Of a stretch of 5,523 bases of DNA, positions 1-5,523 are shown piece after piece. The notes under the pieces are model-generated. The model was not told the DNA's origin. It saw only the letters and a program-made list of their open reading frames with translations, and searched no databases. The position numbers were made by a program, and so were the translations under genes. This stretch comes from Cyclobacteriaceae bacterium (GTDB lineage Bacteria; Bacteroidota; Bacteroidia; Cytophagales; Cyclobacteriaceae). The DNA lies in the NCBI GenBank assembly GCA_029882725.1, contig JAOUKG010000233.1, positions 1-5,523 on the forward strand. Reading direction: 5' to 3'. How positions within the stretch are numbered: position 1 is the first letter of the stretch; every line of letters starts with the position of its first letter.

Positions 1-1304
1 ACCAATGTAATTTTTTATTGACTTCAAGTGGTGGTGTGGATAGCATGGCTATGCTTGATGTTTTTAATAAATTAGGTTTAAACATTACTGTAGCTCATGT
101 TAATTTTAATCTAAGAGGGATTGAATCAACAGAGGATGAAGCTTTTGTTAAAAAATTTTGCGACGATCGGAACATATCCTTTTTAAGTAAGACTGTTGAC
201 ACCAAAAATCATGCCGCTAAACAACACATCTCCACCCAAATGGCAGCGCGCGAATTGCGATATCAATGGTTTGGAGAACTGGCCGTAAAGTATTCTTTTA
301 AATATATATGTACCGCTCATCATCTGAATGATTCTTTGGAGACAACATTATTTAATCTGGTAAGGGGAACTGGAATTTCAGGCATTACAGGAATCCCCAC
401 ACGTGCTGGGTTTTATTTGCGTCCACTTTCAGTTGTTTCAAAGGCAGATATCCTGGAGTACGCAAAATTAGCCGAAGTAAAATGGAGAGAAGATAAAACC
501 AATAAAGAGACGCGTTATAGCAGGAATTTCATCCGGCACGAGGTGATACCCAAACTTGAAAATATCAATCCTAATTTGTTCCAAACTTTTTCCCGAACAT
601 TGGATAGACTTAATTCCTCAAAATCCTTATTGGAAAAGTATGTTTATCAGCTTTCCAAAAAAATAATGATTCAACAGGGTGACAGATGGTTGATAATAAA
701 AGAGGAGTTGAAGGATTTCAATTCGAAAGAAGTTCATTTAATTCTATCCTATCTTTTAGAACCTTTTGGATACAATTATTTGCAGGTGGAAGATATCGTG
801 GTTTCCGATGGCAGTCAGTCGGGGAAAGTATTTCTTTCCAATGATTATGAATTATTAAATGACAGGGAAGTGCTTTACCTATATAGTAGAGAAGAAACAC
901 ATAATGATGAAAAGTGCCTGTACATAGATAAGGTGCCAAACAGTATTTTTTTTGAGGGAATGATTTTAATGTTTTATAAAAAGGAAAAACACGAAACGTG
1001 GATACCGGATAAAAAAAGGGCTAAAATGGAGGTTGATTTTGAGAAATTAACATTTCCTTTAAAAATCAGAAACTGGGAAGAAGGTGATAAATTCCAACCT
1101 TTAGGAATGACATGCAAAAAAAAGGTCAGCGATTTTATGATCGATCGTAAAATTCCTGTTAATTTAAAAAGAAATATTCCTCTTGTTGAAAGTGCAGGAG
1201 AGATTATTATTTTAATAGGGCAGGAAATTTCAGAAACTGTAAAAATTGATAACAAAACGACACACATTCTTTATATTGAAGAATCTTATGAAAAACCCTT
1301 TTAA
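1..1304 (+). CDS. tilS: tRNA(Ile)-lysidine synthetase TilS, 5'-truncated by window edge
   Basis: TilS is a cytoplasmic ATP-dependent enzyme that attaches lysine to C34 of the CAU-anticodon tRNA(Ile), so that it reads AUA codons and is charged with isoleucine. The frame is open from base 3 and already enters the PP-loop ATP-binding motif SGGVDS at about bases 27-44. The true start therefore lies upstream, with perhaps 20-25 residues missing; the TTG at 18 is inside the gene and not a believable start. Further family motifs follow: VAHVNFNLRG (about 93-122), AHHLNDSLET (about 315-344), WREDKTN and RNFIRHEVIP (about 480-551). The C-terminal TilS domain runs from about base 1050 (FPLKIRNWEEGDKFQPLG) to GQEISETV. 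About 433 residues are visible, close to the 432 of the E. coli enzyme before adding the missing part. Its last 17 bases overlap the next gene. Identification is firm; the gene is expected to be essential where no other AUA-decoding system exists. Confidence 0.96.
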   Translation, partial: QCNFLLTSSGGVDSMAMLDVFNKLGLNITVAHVNFNLRGIESTEDEAFVKKFCDDRNISFLSKTVDTKNHAAKQHISTQMAARELRYQWFGELAVKYSFKYICTAHHLNDSLETTLFNLVRGTGISGITGIPTRAGFYLRPLSVVSKADILEYAKLAEVKWREDKTNKETRYSRNFIRHEVIPKLENINPNLFQTFSRTLDRLNSSKSLLEKYVYQLSKKIMIQQGDRWLIIKEELKDFNSKEVHLILSYLLEPFGYNYLQVEDIVVSDGSQSGKVFLSNDYELLNDREVLYLYSREETHNDEKCLYIDKVPNSIFFEGMILMFYKKEKHETWIPDKKRAKMEVDFEKLTFPLKIRNWEEGDKFQPLGMTCKKKVSDFMIDRKIPVNLKRNIPLVESAGEIIILIGQEISETVKIDNKTTHILYIEESYEKPF

Positions 1305-1806
1305 AAAAACATATACAGAGAATGAACTGGAGCAGTTTGACTTTTTAAGGAATTTTGAACTTTTTAAAAACCTTACGGAAAAGGAACTGATGATTTTTCT
1401 TCCACATATGCATTACAGAAGCTATGTAAAAGACGAAGTTGTATTTTTTCGGAATGACCCAAGTCATGCACTTTATCTCATCAAAAAAGGAATCGTTAAT
1501 ATGACTTTAGATGTAAATGAAAAATTTGAAGATTTGGGAGAGGTGAGAATGCACGAAGTTTTGGGTGAAAATTGCCTGATAGAGGGTACCAAAAGGCCGA
1601 TGAATGCTGTTGTAACTTCAGAGACAGCCTTTTTTTATGTAATTCCCAGAGATAATATTATGAGAATTTTTGATTCCCGCCCGGAAGTTAAGATGAAAAT
1701 GATGGAGTCTTTTGCTAAAACAAACGAATATTACCTGAAACAGGTGTTTAAATGTTACAGATCTTCGTTTGGTTTGTTTAGTCTCTCAGAAATATTTAAA
1801 AATTAG
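1288..1806 (+). CDS. Stand-alone cyclic-nucleotide-binding-domain protein, no HTH
   Basis: A 172-residue soluble protein with a Crp/PKA-type cNMP-binding beta-barrel. I chose the ATG at 1288 because it gives a lysine-rich start (MKNPFKK) and a 17-base overlap with tilS; the in-frame TTG at 1246 would add 14 residues of tilS-antiframe sequence. Residues about 24-75 follow the usual fold pattern (LFKNLTEKEL, then KDEVVFFRNDPSHALYLIKKG). The phosphate-binding cassette is at 93-103: GE, then LIEGTKR, which aligns with the PKA pattern GE..LI.GT.R including the phosphate-binding Arg (R103). After the Arg it reads PMNAVV, one residue longer than in PKA and without the usual small residue directly after Arg. 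The C-terminal about 45 residues (C-helix and tail) show no helix-turn-helix, so it is not a classical Crp/Fnr DNA-binding regulator. Function is unknown; it may bind cAMP, another nucleotide, or nothing. Overlap suggests co-translation with tilS. Confidence 0.85.
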   Translation: MKNPFKKTYTENELEQFDFLRNFELFKNLTEKELMIFLPHMHYRSYVKDEVVFFRNDPSHALYLIKKGIVNMTLDVNEKFEDLGEVRMHEVLGENCLIEGTKRPMNAVVTSETAFFYVIPRDNIMRIFDSRPEVKMKMMESFAKTNEYYLKQVFKCYRSSFGLFSLSEIFKN

Positions 1807-1825
1807 AATAGAGATCAAAAAATAT

Positions 1826-1833
1826 TAAATTTG
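1826..1833 (+). promoter_or_regulatory. Bacteroidota-type -7 box (TAAATTTG) of the mdh promoter
   Basis: The octamer matches the Bacteroidota sigma-ABfrA -7 consensus TAnnTTTG at all fixed positions. It lies in the only gap between the tilS/cNMP pair and mdh, 37 bases before the mdh ATG, predicting a transcript start near 1838-1842 and a leader of about 30 bases. No good -33 TTTG is seen at the usual distance; the nearest TTTA (1795-1798) is too far upstream. The leader is A-rich with no Shine-Dalgarno sequence, as is usual in this phylum. Confidence 0.6.
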
Positions 1834-1835
1834 TC

Positions 1836-1847
1836 ACTTTATAAAGT
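1836..1847. repeat. Perfect 12-bp palindrome at the mdh transcript start
   Basis: ACTTTATAAAGT is its own reverse complement, and the T/A pair one base further out on each side also matches. It begins two bases after the -7 box, so it would cover the predicted transcription start. This position suits a repressor operator. It could also arise by chance in such AT-rich sequence; no second copy was noticed in the window. Confidence 0.4.
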
Positions 1848-1870
1848 AATAACCATAAAACATTAAAAAC

Positions 1871-2803
1871 ATGAAAATTACAGTAGTTGGTGCAGGAAAT
1901 GTGGGCGCAACCTGCGCAGATGTACTTGCCTATAGGGAAATAGCCAATGAAATTGTTTTACTTGATATAAAAGAGGGTGTAGCTGAAGGGAAGGCTCTTG
2001 ATATCTGGCAAAAATCTCCTATCAATTTATATGATAGTCGTACGGTAGGTTCAACTAATGATTATTCCAAAACGGCTGGATCTGAAGTAATAATTATTAC
2101 TTCAGGCTTACCAAGAAAGCCCGGAATGACTCGAGATGATTTGATTCAAACCAATGCTGGAATTGTAAAATCAGTAACAGAAAATGTTGTTAAGCATTCT
2201 CCTGATGCCGTTATTATTATCGTTTCAAATCCATTGGATGTAATGACCTATCAGGCCCACTTAACTTCAAAATTCCCTAGAAACAGAGTAATAGGTATGG
2301 CTGGTATTTTGGATACTGCAAGATACAGAGCTTTCCTGGCCGAAGAATTAAATGTTTCTCCTAAAGATATACAAGCAGTCCTTATGGGTGGGCATGGTGA
2401 TACAATGGTGCCACTTCCTAGATATACTACAGTTGGTGGGATTCCTGTAACAGAGCTTATTGATACCGAAAAATTGAATGCCATCATCGAACGCACGAAG
2501 TTTGGTGGAGGTGAATTGGTTAAATTGATGGGTACTTCTGCCTGGTACGCACCAGGTGCAGCTGCAGCGCAAATGGCCGAAGCCATTGTAAAAGATCAAA
2601 GAAGAGTATTCCCTGTTTGTATAAAACTGGAAGGAGAATATGGAATTGATAACTGCTATTTAGGTGTACCCGTAATTCTTGGTAAAAATGGAGTTGAAAA
2701 AGTGCTTGAACTTGATTTGAATGAAGAGGAAATGGAGCTTATGAAAACTTCACGTGATCATGTGAATGAAGTAATGACTGTGCTTGACAACCTGAATAAA
2801 TAG
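1871..2803 (+). CDS. mdh: Malate dehydrogenase, NAD-dependent (LDH-like type)
   Basis: Cytoplasmic enzyme interconverting malate and oxaloacetate with NAD in the TCA cycle. The 310 residues match the usual length of the LDH-like MDH group. The N-terminal Rossmann fold carries GAGNVG at 7-12 and Asp32 (LLDI) at the end of the second strand, which indicates NAD rather than NADP. The substrate loop GLPRKPGMTRDD (79-90) holds Arg82, the residue that selects malate (lactate dehydrogenases have Gln here), and Arg88. SNPLDVMTY (119-127) holds Asn120. ILDTARY (146-152) gives Asp148 and substrate-binding Arg151, and MGGHGDTMVP (172-181) gives catalytic His175. All key residues are present. The ATG at 1871 sits directly before the Rossmann strand and after an A-rich leader. 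It is the first gene of a tight cluster; the TerB-like gene starts 6 bases after its stop. Confidence 0.97.
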   Translation: MKITVVGAGNVGATCADVLAYREIANEIVLLDIKEGVAEGKALDIWQKSPINLYDSRTVGSTNDYSKTAGSEVIIITSGLPRKPGMTRDDLIQTNAGIVKSVTENVVKHSPDAVIIIVSNPLDVMTYQAHLTSKFPRNRVIGMAGILDTARYRAFLAEELNVSPKDIQAVLMGGHGDTMVPLPRYTTVGGIPVTELIDTEKLNAIIERTKFGGGELVKLMGTSAWYAPGAAAAQMAEAIVKDQRRVFPVCIKLEGEYGIDNCYLGVPVILGKNGVEKVLELDLNEEEMELMKTSRDHVNEVMTVLDNLNK

Positions 2804-2809
2804 TTTGCA

Positions 2810-3223
2810 ATGGACAAGAAAATCAACCCGCATTTGAATATATTGGTTCACCTTGCTAAAGTGGATGGTAGTGCAGATGGTTCTGAGCTTGAGTTGATAA
2901 GGCAAATAGGGAATTCACATAATATTTCTGATAAAGACATTGATTTTGCGATTAAAACAGCAGAAGAATCGAATTTTGTTACCGCAGTTGAGAACTTTCC
3001 TCCTGAGGAAAAATTAGAACTGGTCTATAATTTGGCATTAGTGACTCTTGCCGATGGTATAGTCCATACTGAGGAGGTACGGTTTTGCGTTGATATTATA
3101 AAAAAGATGGGTTTTTCAGAGAAGGTATTATTTGATTTGGTTGATTTGATTGATCCGGAAAATATTCAAGGAGCAGATAAGGAGGCTCTTTTGAAAATTG
3201 CAAAAGAAAATTTATTAAAATAA
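2810..3223 (+). CDS. TerB-like domain protein
   Basis: A 137-residue, acidic, apparently all-helical soluble protein without signal peptide or membrane segments. Two similar halves are visible. Residues about 12-40 read LVHLAKVDG..D..ELELIRQI, and about 75-103 read LALVTLADG..H.EEVRFCVDIIKKMG. Each has the (A/V)DG turn followed about five to nine residues later by acidic residues (Asp19/Asp23/Glu26 and Asp82/Glu88/Glu89). This duplicated arrangement is typical of the TerB/TerB-like fold, whose acidic residues can bind divalent metal in tellurite-resistance TerB. No other ter genes (terC, terD, terZ) are in the window, so a tellurite role is not supported. Its place between two dehydrogenase genes, 6 and 9 bases from each, suggests co-expression with them; the actual function is unknown. 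It ends in TAA and lies in the same reading frame as the next gene. Confidence 0.78.
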   Translation: MDKKINPHLNILVHLAKVDGSADGSELELIRQIGNSHNISDKDIDFAIKTAEESNFVTAVENFPPEEKLELVYNLALVTLADGIVHTEEVRFCVDIIKKMGFSEKVLFDLVDLIDPENIQGADKEALLKIAKENLLK

Positions 3224-3232
3224 TCGGTTTAC

Positions 3233-4471
3233 GTGGAAAATGATTTCAAGGCTTTATTGCAAAGATATGTGCAGAAAAAGCCGGAAGTAATCTTTGAGTG
3301 GAATGATCCTGAAACAGAAGCACGGGGTTGGGTGGTTATAAATTCACTGCGTGGAGGAGCTGCCGGTGGAGGTACCCGTATGCGCCCGGGGCTCGATGTT
3401 CAAGAAGTTATTTCACTTGCGAAAACCATGGAAATTAAATTTACCGTGAGTGGCCCTCCCATCGGGGGGGCCAAGTCCGGTATAGATTTTGACCCCAAAG
3501 ACCCTCGTAAAAAAGGAGTTTTGAAGAGGTGGTATCAGGCAGTAATGCCTCTAATGAAATATTACTATGGTACTGGTGGGGACCTAAATATAGATGAAAG
3601 AGGTGAAGTGATTCCAATAACAGAAGATGTTGGAGTTTGGCACCCTCAGGAAGGTGTTTTTAAAGGATATTATAAACCTTCAGAAGCTCATCTTGTAAAT
3701 AGGATTGGCCAGCTAAGGCAAGGCGTTGTAAAAGTTTTGGAGAATCCAAAATACAGTCCTGATGATTCCGGTAAATACACAGTGGCCGATATGATCACCG
3801 GGTTTGGGGTGGCGGCCTCAATTCTTCATTATTATGAAATTTGGGGTGGCCAAATAAAAAACAAAAAAGTAAATATTCAGGGATGGGGTAATGTAGGGGC
3901 TCCTGCAGGATTATATCTATCCCGAATGGGTGCTAAAATTATCTGTATTACCGATAGAACAGGGGGAGTCGTTTCTGAAAATGGATTTACTGAAGATGAA
4001 ATAAATAAACTTTTTATTTCCAGAGAGGGAAATGAGCTGGTTTCTCAGGAAAAAATGGATTTAGAAAGTGTTTCAGAAGCTATAACGAAAATAGGTTATG
4101 AAATATTTGTTCCTGCGGCCGCATCTCGTTTAATTAGCAAACAAGATGTTGAAAAGATGATCCGATCCGGGGTAGAATTGATTTCCTGTGGAGCCAATGT
4201 CCCTTTTCAGGATCCTGAAATATTTTTTGGTAATACAGGAATGTGTGCTGATGGGAATATTTCAGTCATTCCTGATTTTATTGCCAACAGTGGAATGGCC
4301 AGAGTTTTTGCCTTTTTAATGCATGATGAGGTTGAATTATCTGATGAAATAATATTTGAGGATACCAGTAAAATGATTTTCAATGCATTGAAAAGAACTT
4401 TTGATGAAAACCCGTCAAAATTCAATATTGCGCAAAGATCTTTTCATAATGCCTTAAAACAATTAATATAG
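3233..4471 (+). CDS. Glu/Leu/Phe/Val dehydrogenase family enzyme, substrate uncertain
   Basis: Probably an NAD(P)-dependent oxidative deaminase of an L-amino acid, yielding a 2-oxoacid and ammonia (412 residues, cytoplasmic). The GTG at 3233 is the only plausible start: an in-frame TAA (the stop of the TerB-like gene) is 9 bases upstream and the next in-frame ATG falls in the conserved GGGTRM motif. The N-terminal dimerisation/catalytic domain shows GGGTRM (45-50), Lys69, GGAKSGI with catalytic Lys81 (78-84), and GTGGD with the probable catalytic Asp117, 36 residues after Lys81. The Rossmann domain carries GWGNVG (217-222) and Asp241. The C-terminal motif IPDFIANSGM is at 346-355. The glutamate side-chain Lys of true GDHs aligns with Gly45 and the Ser with Phe359, which argues against glutamate as substrate. 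There is an extra stretch, about 118-160, between catalytic Asp and the next helices. Family assignment is firm; substrate and cofactor are open. Confidence 0.9.
   Translation: MENDFKALLQRYVQKKPEVIFEWNDPETEARGWVVINSLRGGAAGGGTRMRPGLDVQEVISLAKTMEIKFTVSGPPIGGAKSGIDFDPKDPRKKGVLKRWYQAVMPLMKYYYGTGGDLNIDERGEVIPITEDVGVWHPQEGVFKGYYKPSEAHLVNRIGQLRQGVVKVLENPKYSPDDSGKYTVADMITGFGVAASILHYYEIWGGQIKNKKVNIQGWGNVGAPAGLYLSRMGAKIICITDRTGGVVSENGFTEDEINKLFISREGNELVSQEKMDLESVSEAITKIGYEIFVPAAASRLISKQDVEKMIRSGVELISCGANVPFQDPEIFFGNTGMCADGNISVIPDFIANSGMARVFAFLMHDEVELSDEIIFEDTSKMIFNALKRTFDENPSKFNIAQRSFHNALKQLI
3451..3473 (+). other. Strong GC-rich hairpin inside the dehydrogenase coding region
   Basis: The arm TGGCCCTCCC (3451-3460) pairs with GGGGGGGCCA (3464-3473) across an ATC loop, giving ten pairs of which nine are Watson-Crick and one is U-G. 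The second arm contains a run of seven G. It spans the codons for the GPPIGGA stretch just before catalytic Lys81. The conserved Gly and Pro codons partly force this, but seven of the eight codons from Gly74 to Lys81 also end in G or C, unlike the AT-ending codons elsewhere in the gene. Confidence 0.6.
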
Positions 4472-4476
4472 ATTTT

Positions 4477-4539
4477 ATGGGCGGTGTGGGGAAGTGTAGA
4501 AAAATTAGTTTATTTGTGACCCAACTTTTAAATCAGTGA
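4477..4539 (+). other. Possible 20-codon leader ORF ahead of the transporter
   Basis: The 64-base spacer 4472-4535 has no hairpin followed by a T-run and no strong promoter. It holds an ATG (4477) that opens 20 codons, beginning MGGVGKCRK, and ends at TGA 4537-4539. That TGA overlaps the transporter's GTG start in a GTGA arrangement, the layout that allows termination-reinitiation coupling. The peptide resembles nothing I recognise, and an ORF this short can easily occur by chance. Confidence 0.25.
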
Positions 4540-5523
4540 ATAATAAAGGTATAAAATATATTTTGACGTCGGTTTTGGTGCTTTGTGTTGTATTTGCAGT
4601 AGGTGCTACCTCTCCAGACTCAACAGAACAGATTGTAGAGGGTGTCGCTTCGGAAGCACATCACTCAATACCCTTATGGACAGTATTTCCTTTCATTCTC
4701 CTTTTGCTTATGATAGCAACAGGACCTTTGTTCTATGAACACTTTTGGCATAAAAACTATCCGCTTGTAGCGGTGGCTCTGGCTGGTATTGTGGTATTAT
4801 ATTATATTTTCGGTCTAAATAATACACACTCTCCCATACACGCTTTGGCTGAATACGTGCAATTTATCTCTCTTTTGGCGGCCTTATATATTGCCAGTGG
4901 AGGTATAATGATTAATGTAGATAAAGAATCAACCCCGATTACGAATGTATTCTTATTGCTCATTGGAGCGGTATTAGCGAACTTGATTGGCACTACGGGA
5001 GCATCGATGCTGCTAATAAGACCTTTTATGAGGCTTAACCGAAAACGGTTACAAGCTTATCATATAGTGTTTTTTATCTTTATTGTAAGTAATGTGGGGG
5101 GAAGTTTAACACCTATCGGTGATCCGCCTTTGTTTTTAGGCTTTCTCAAAGGTGTCCCATTTTTCTGGACTTTAGTACATAACTTCTTACCATGGGTTAC
5201 CGGGGTTTTGCTCTTGACAATTGTATTTTATTTTTATGATAAACAAAATAAAAAGGTTTTTGAATTTGCAGAGGAAGAACCAGAACCTACCGGAAAAATA
5301 AAACTGAAAGGATTTAGAAACTTCTATTGGTTATTGGTTGTTATTGCGGCTGTATTTCTTGATCCGAATGTGCTGGATTGGGTACCTTATATTCCTTACG
5401 ATGGACAGAAAATCTCCTTTTTGCGCGAAGCTATTATGCTGGGTGTGGCTTTTATGAGCTATGTTTTTGCCTATCAACCTGCTCTTAAGGGAAATGAATT
5501 TAGTTTTGAACCTATAAGGGAGG
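4536..5523 (+). CDS. Sodium:proton antiporter / citrate-transporter-like membrane protein, 3'-truncated
   Basis: Integral inner-membrane carrier of the ion transporter superfamily (CitMHS/NhaD/ArsB-like), probably exchanging Na+ for H+. The frame is open for 329 residues to the window end with no stop; such proteins usually have about 430-480 residues, so roughly a quarter or more is missing. The start chosen is GTG 4536: an in-frame TAG lies at 4506-4508 and the first in-frame ATG is only at residue 59. From GTG the protein begins MNNKGIKYILTSVLVLC, a basic then hydrophobic segment resembling a signal anchor or signal peptide. Hydrophobic spans lie near residues 8-24, 47-63, 76-92, 107-122, 137-158, 173-187, 215-234, 263-275 and 298-313. 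Family-like motifs are GPLFYEHFWHKNYP (63-76), IASGGI (119-124) and SNVGGSLTPIGDPPLFLGF (185-203), the last with Asp196 in a half-membrane-type Gly/Pro-rich loop. It follows the dehydrogenase by 64 bases. Ion specificity is inferred. Confidence 0.85.
   Translation, partial: MNNKGIKYILTSVLVLCVVFAVGATSPDSTEQIVEGVASEAHHSIPLWTVFPFILLLLMIATGPLFYEHFWHKNYPLVAVALAGIVVLYYIFGLNNTHSPIHALAEYVQFISLLAALYIASGGIMINVDKESTPITNVFLLLIGAVLANLIGTTGASMLLIRPFMRLNRKRLQAYHIVFFIFIVSNVGGSLTPIGDPPLFLGFLKGVPFFWTLVHNFLPWVTGVLLLTIVFYFYDKQNKKVFEFAEEEPEPTGKIKLKGFRNFYWLLVVIAAVFLDPNVLDWVPYIPYDGQKISFLREAIMLGVAFMSYVFAYQPALKGNEFSFEPIRE

Noticed and set aside
18..20. TTG as the start codon of tilS
   Set aside because: It falls three codons before the PP-loop SGGVDS and the frame is open to the window edge; TilS normally has about 20 more residues before this motif.
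718..1267. Reverse-strand open frames opposite tilS
   Set aside because: They are antisense to a well-conserved tilS and have no domain-like content.
1246..1287. Upstream TTG start for the cNMP-fold protein
   Set aside because: It would add 14 residues overlapping deeper into tilS with no domain content; ATG 1288 is a better start.
2251..2599. Reverse-strand open frames opposite mdh
   Set aside because: They lie wholly inside mdh, whose catalytic residues are all intact, and their translations show no recognisable domain.
2810..3223. Tellurite-resistance function for the TerB-like gene
   Set aside because: No other ter genes are present and TerB-like folds are widespread outside tellurite operons.
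4207..4425. Reverse-strand open frame opposite the dehydrogenase C-terminus
   Set aside because: It is antisense to the conserved IPDFIANSGM region and has no independent support.
4509..4516. Possible promoter -7 box TTTATTTG before the transporter
   Set aside because: It misses the A of TAnnTTTG and no -33 element is at a suitable distance; too weak to annotate.
4477..4523. Possible terminator pairing TGGG with CCCA in the spacer before the transporter
   Set aside because: Only four pairs with a loop of about 39 bases and no T-run; not a terminator.
4802..4993. Reverse-strand 63-codon open frame
   Set aside because: It is antisense to the transporter, which reads through uninterrupted with clear membrane segments and motifs.

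Overview
The window is ordinary-looking chromosomal DNA from an AT-rich bacterium, most likely a member of the Bacteroidota (perhaps Cytophagia-like; the finer placement is a guess). Support comes from an exact TAnnTTTG promoter -7 box ahead of mdh, the lack of clear Shine-Dalgarno sequences, short A-rich leaders, and protein styles typical of that phylum. All six protein genes lie on the + strand. There are no rRNA or tRNA genes, no insertion sequences and no CRISPR repeats.

Region by region: (1) 1-1304 is tilS, tRNA(Ile)-lysidine synthetase, cut at its 5' end by the window edge. (2) 1288-1806 is a small stand-alone cyclic-nucleotide-binding-fold protein whose start overlaps the end of tilS by 17 bases. 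(3) 1807-1870 is a short promoter region with a -7 box followed by a perfect 12-bp palindrome. (4) 1871-2803 is mdh, malate dehydrogenase. (5) 2810-3223 is a TerB-like helical protein. (6) 3233-4471 is a Glu/Leu/Phe/Val-dehydrogenase-family enzyme whose substrate pocket does not look like that of a glutamate dehydrogenase. (7) 4472-4535 is a spacer without a terminator, holding a possible 20-codon leader ORF. (8) 4536-5523 is the N-terminal 329 residues of an ion-transporter-superfamily membrane protein, probably a Na+/H+ antiporter, running off the window. The transporter reading frame was found by direct translation; it has a GTG start and no stop inside the window.

The genes appear to form two transcription units. 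The first is tilS plus the cNMP-fold gene. The second is mdh, terB-like and dehydrogenase, with gaps of 6 and 9 bases, possibly continuing into the transporter. The second unit joins two NAD(P)-linked dehydrogenases of central carbon and amino-acid metabolism with a putative ion antiporter, so a role in redox, amino-acid and ion balance is plausible but inferred. I found no clearly new biological system. The best leads are the dehydrogenase's atypical substrate pocket, a very stable GC-rich hairpin over its catalytic-lysine codon, the HTH-less cNMP-fold protein coupled to tilS, and the possible leader ORF before the transporter.
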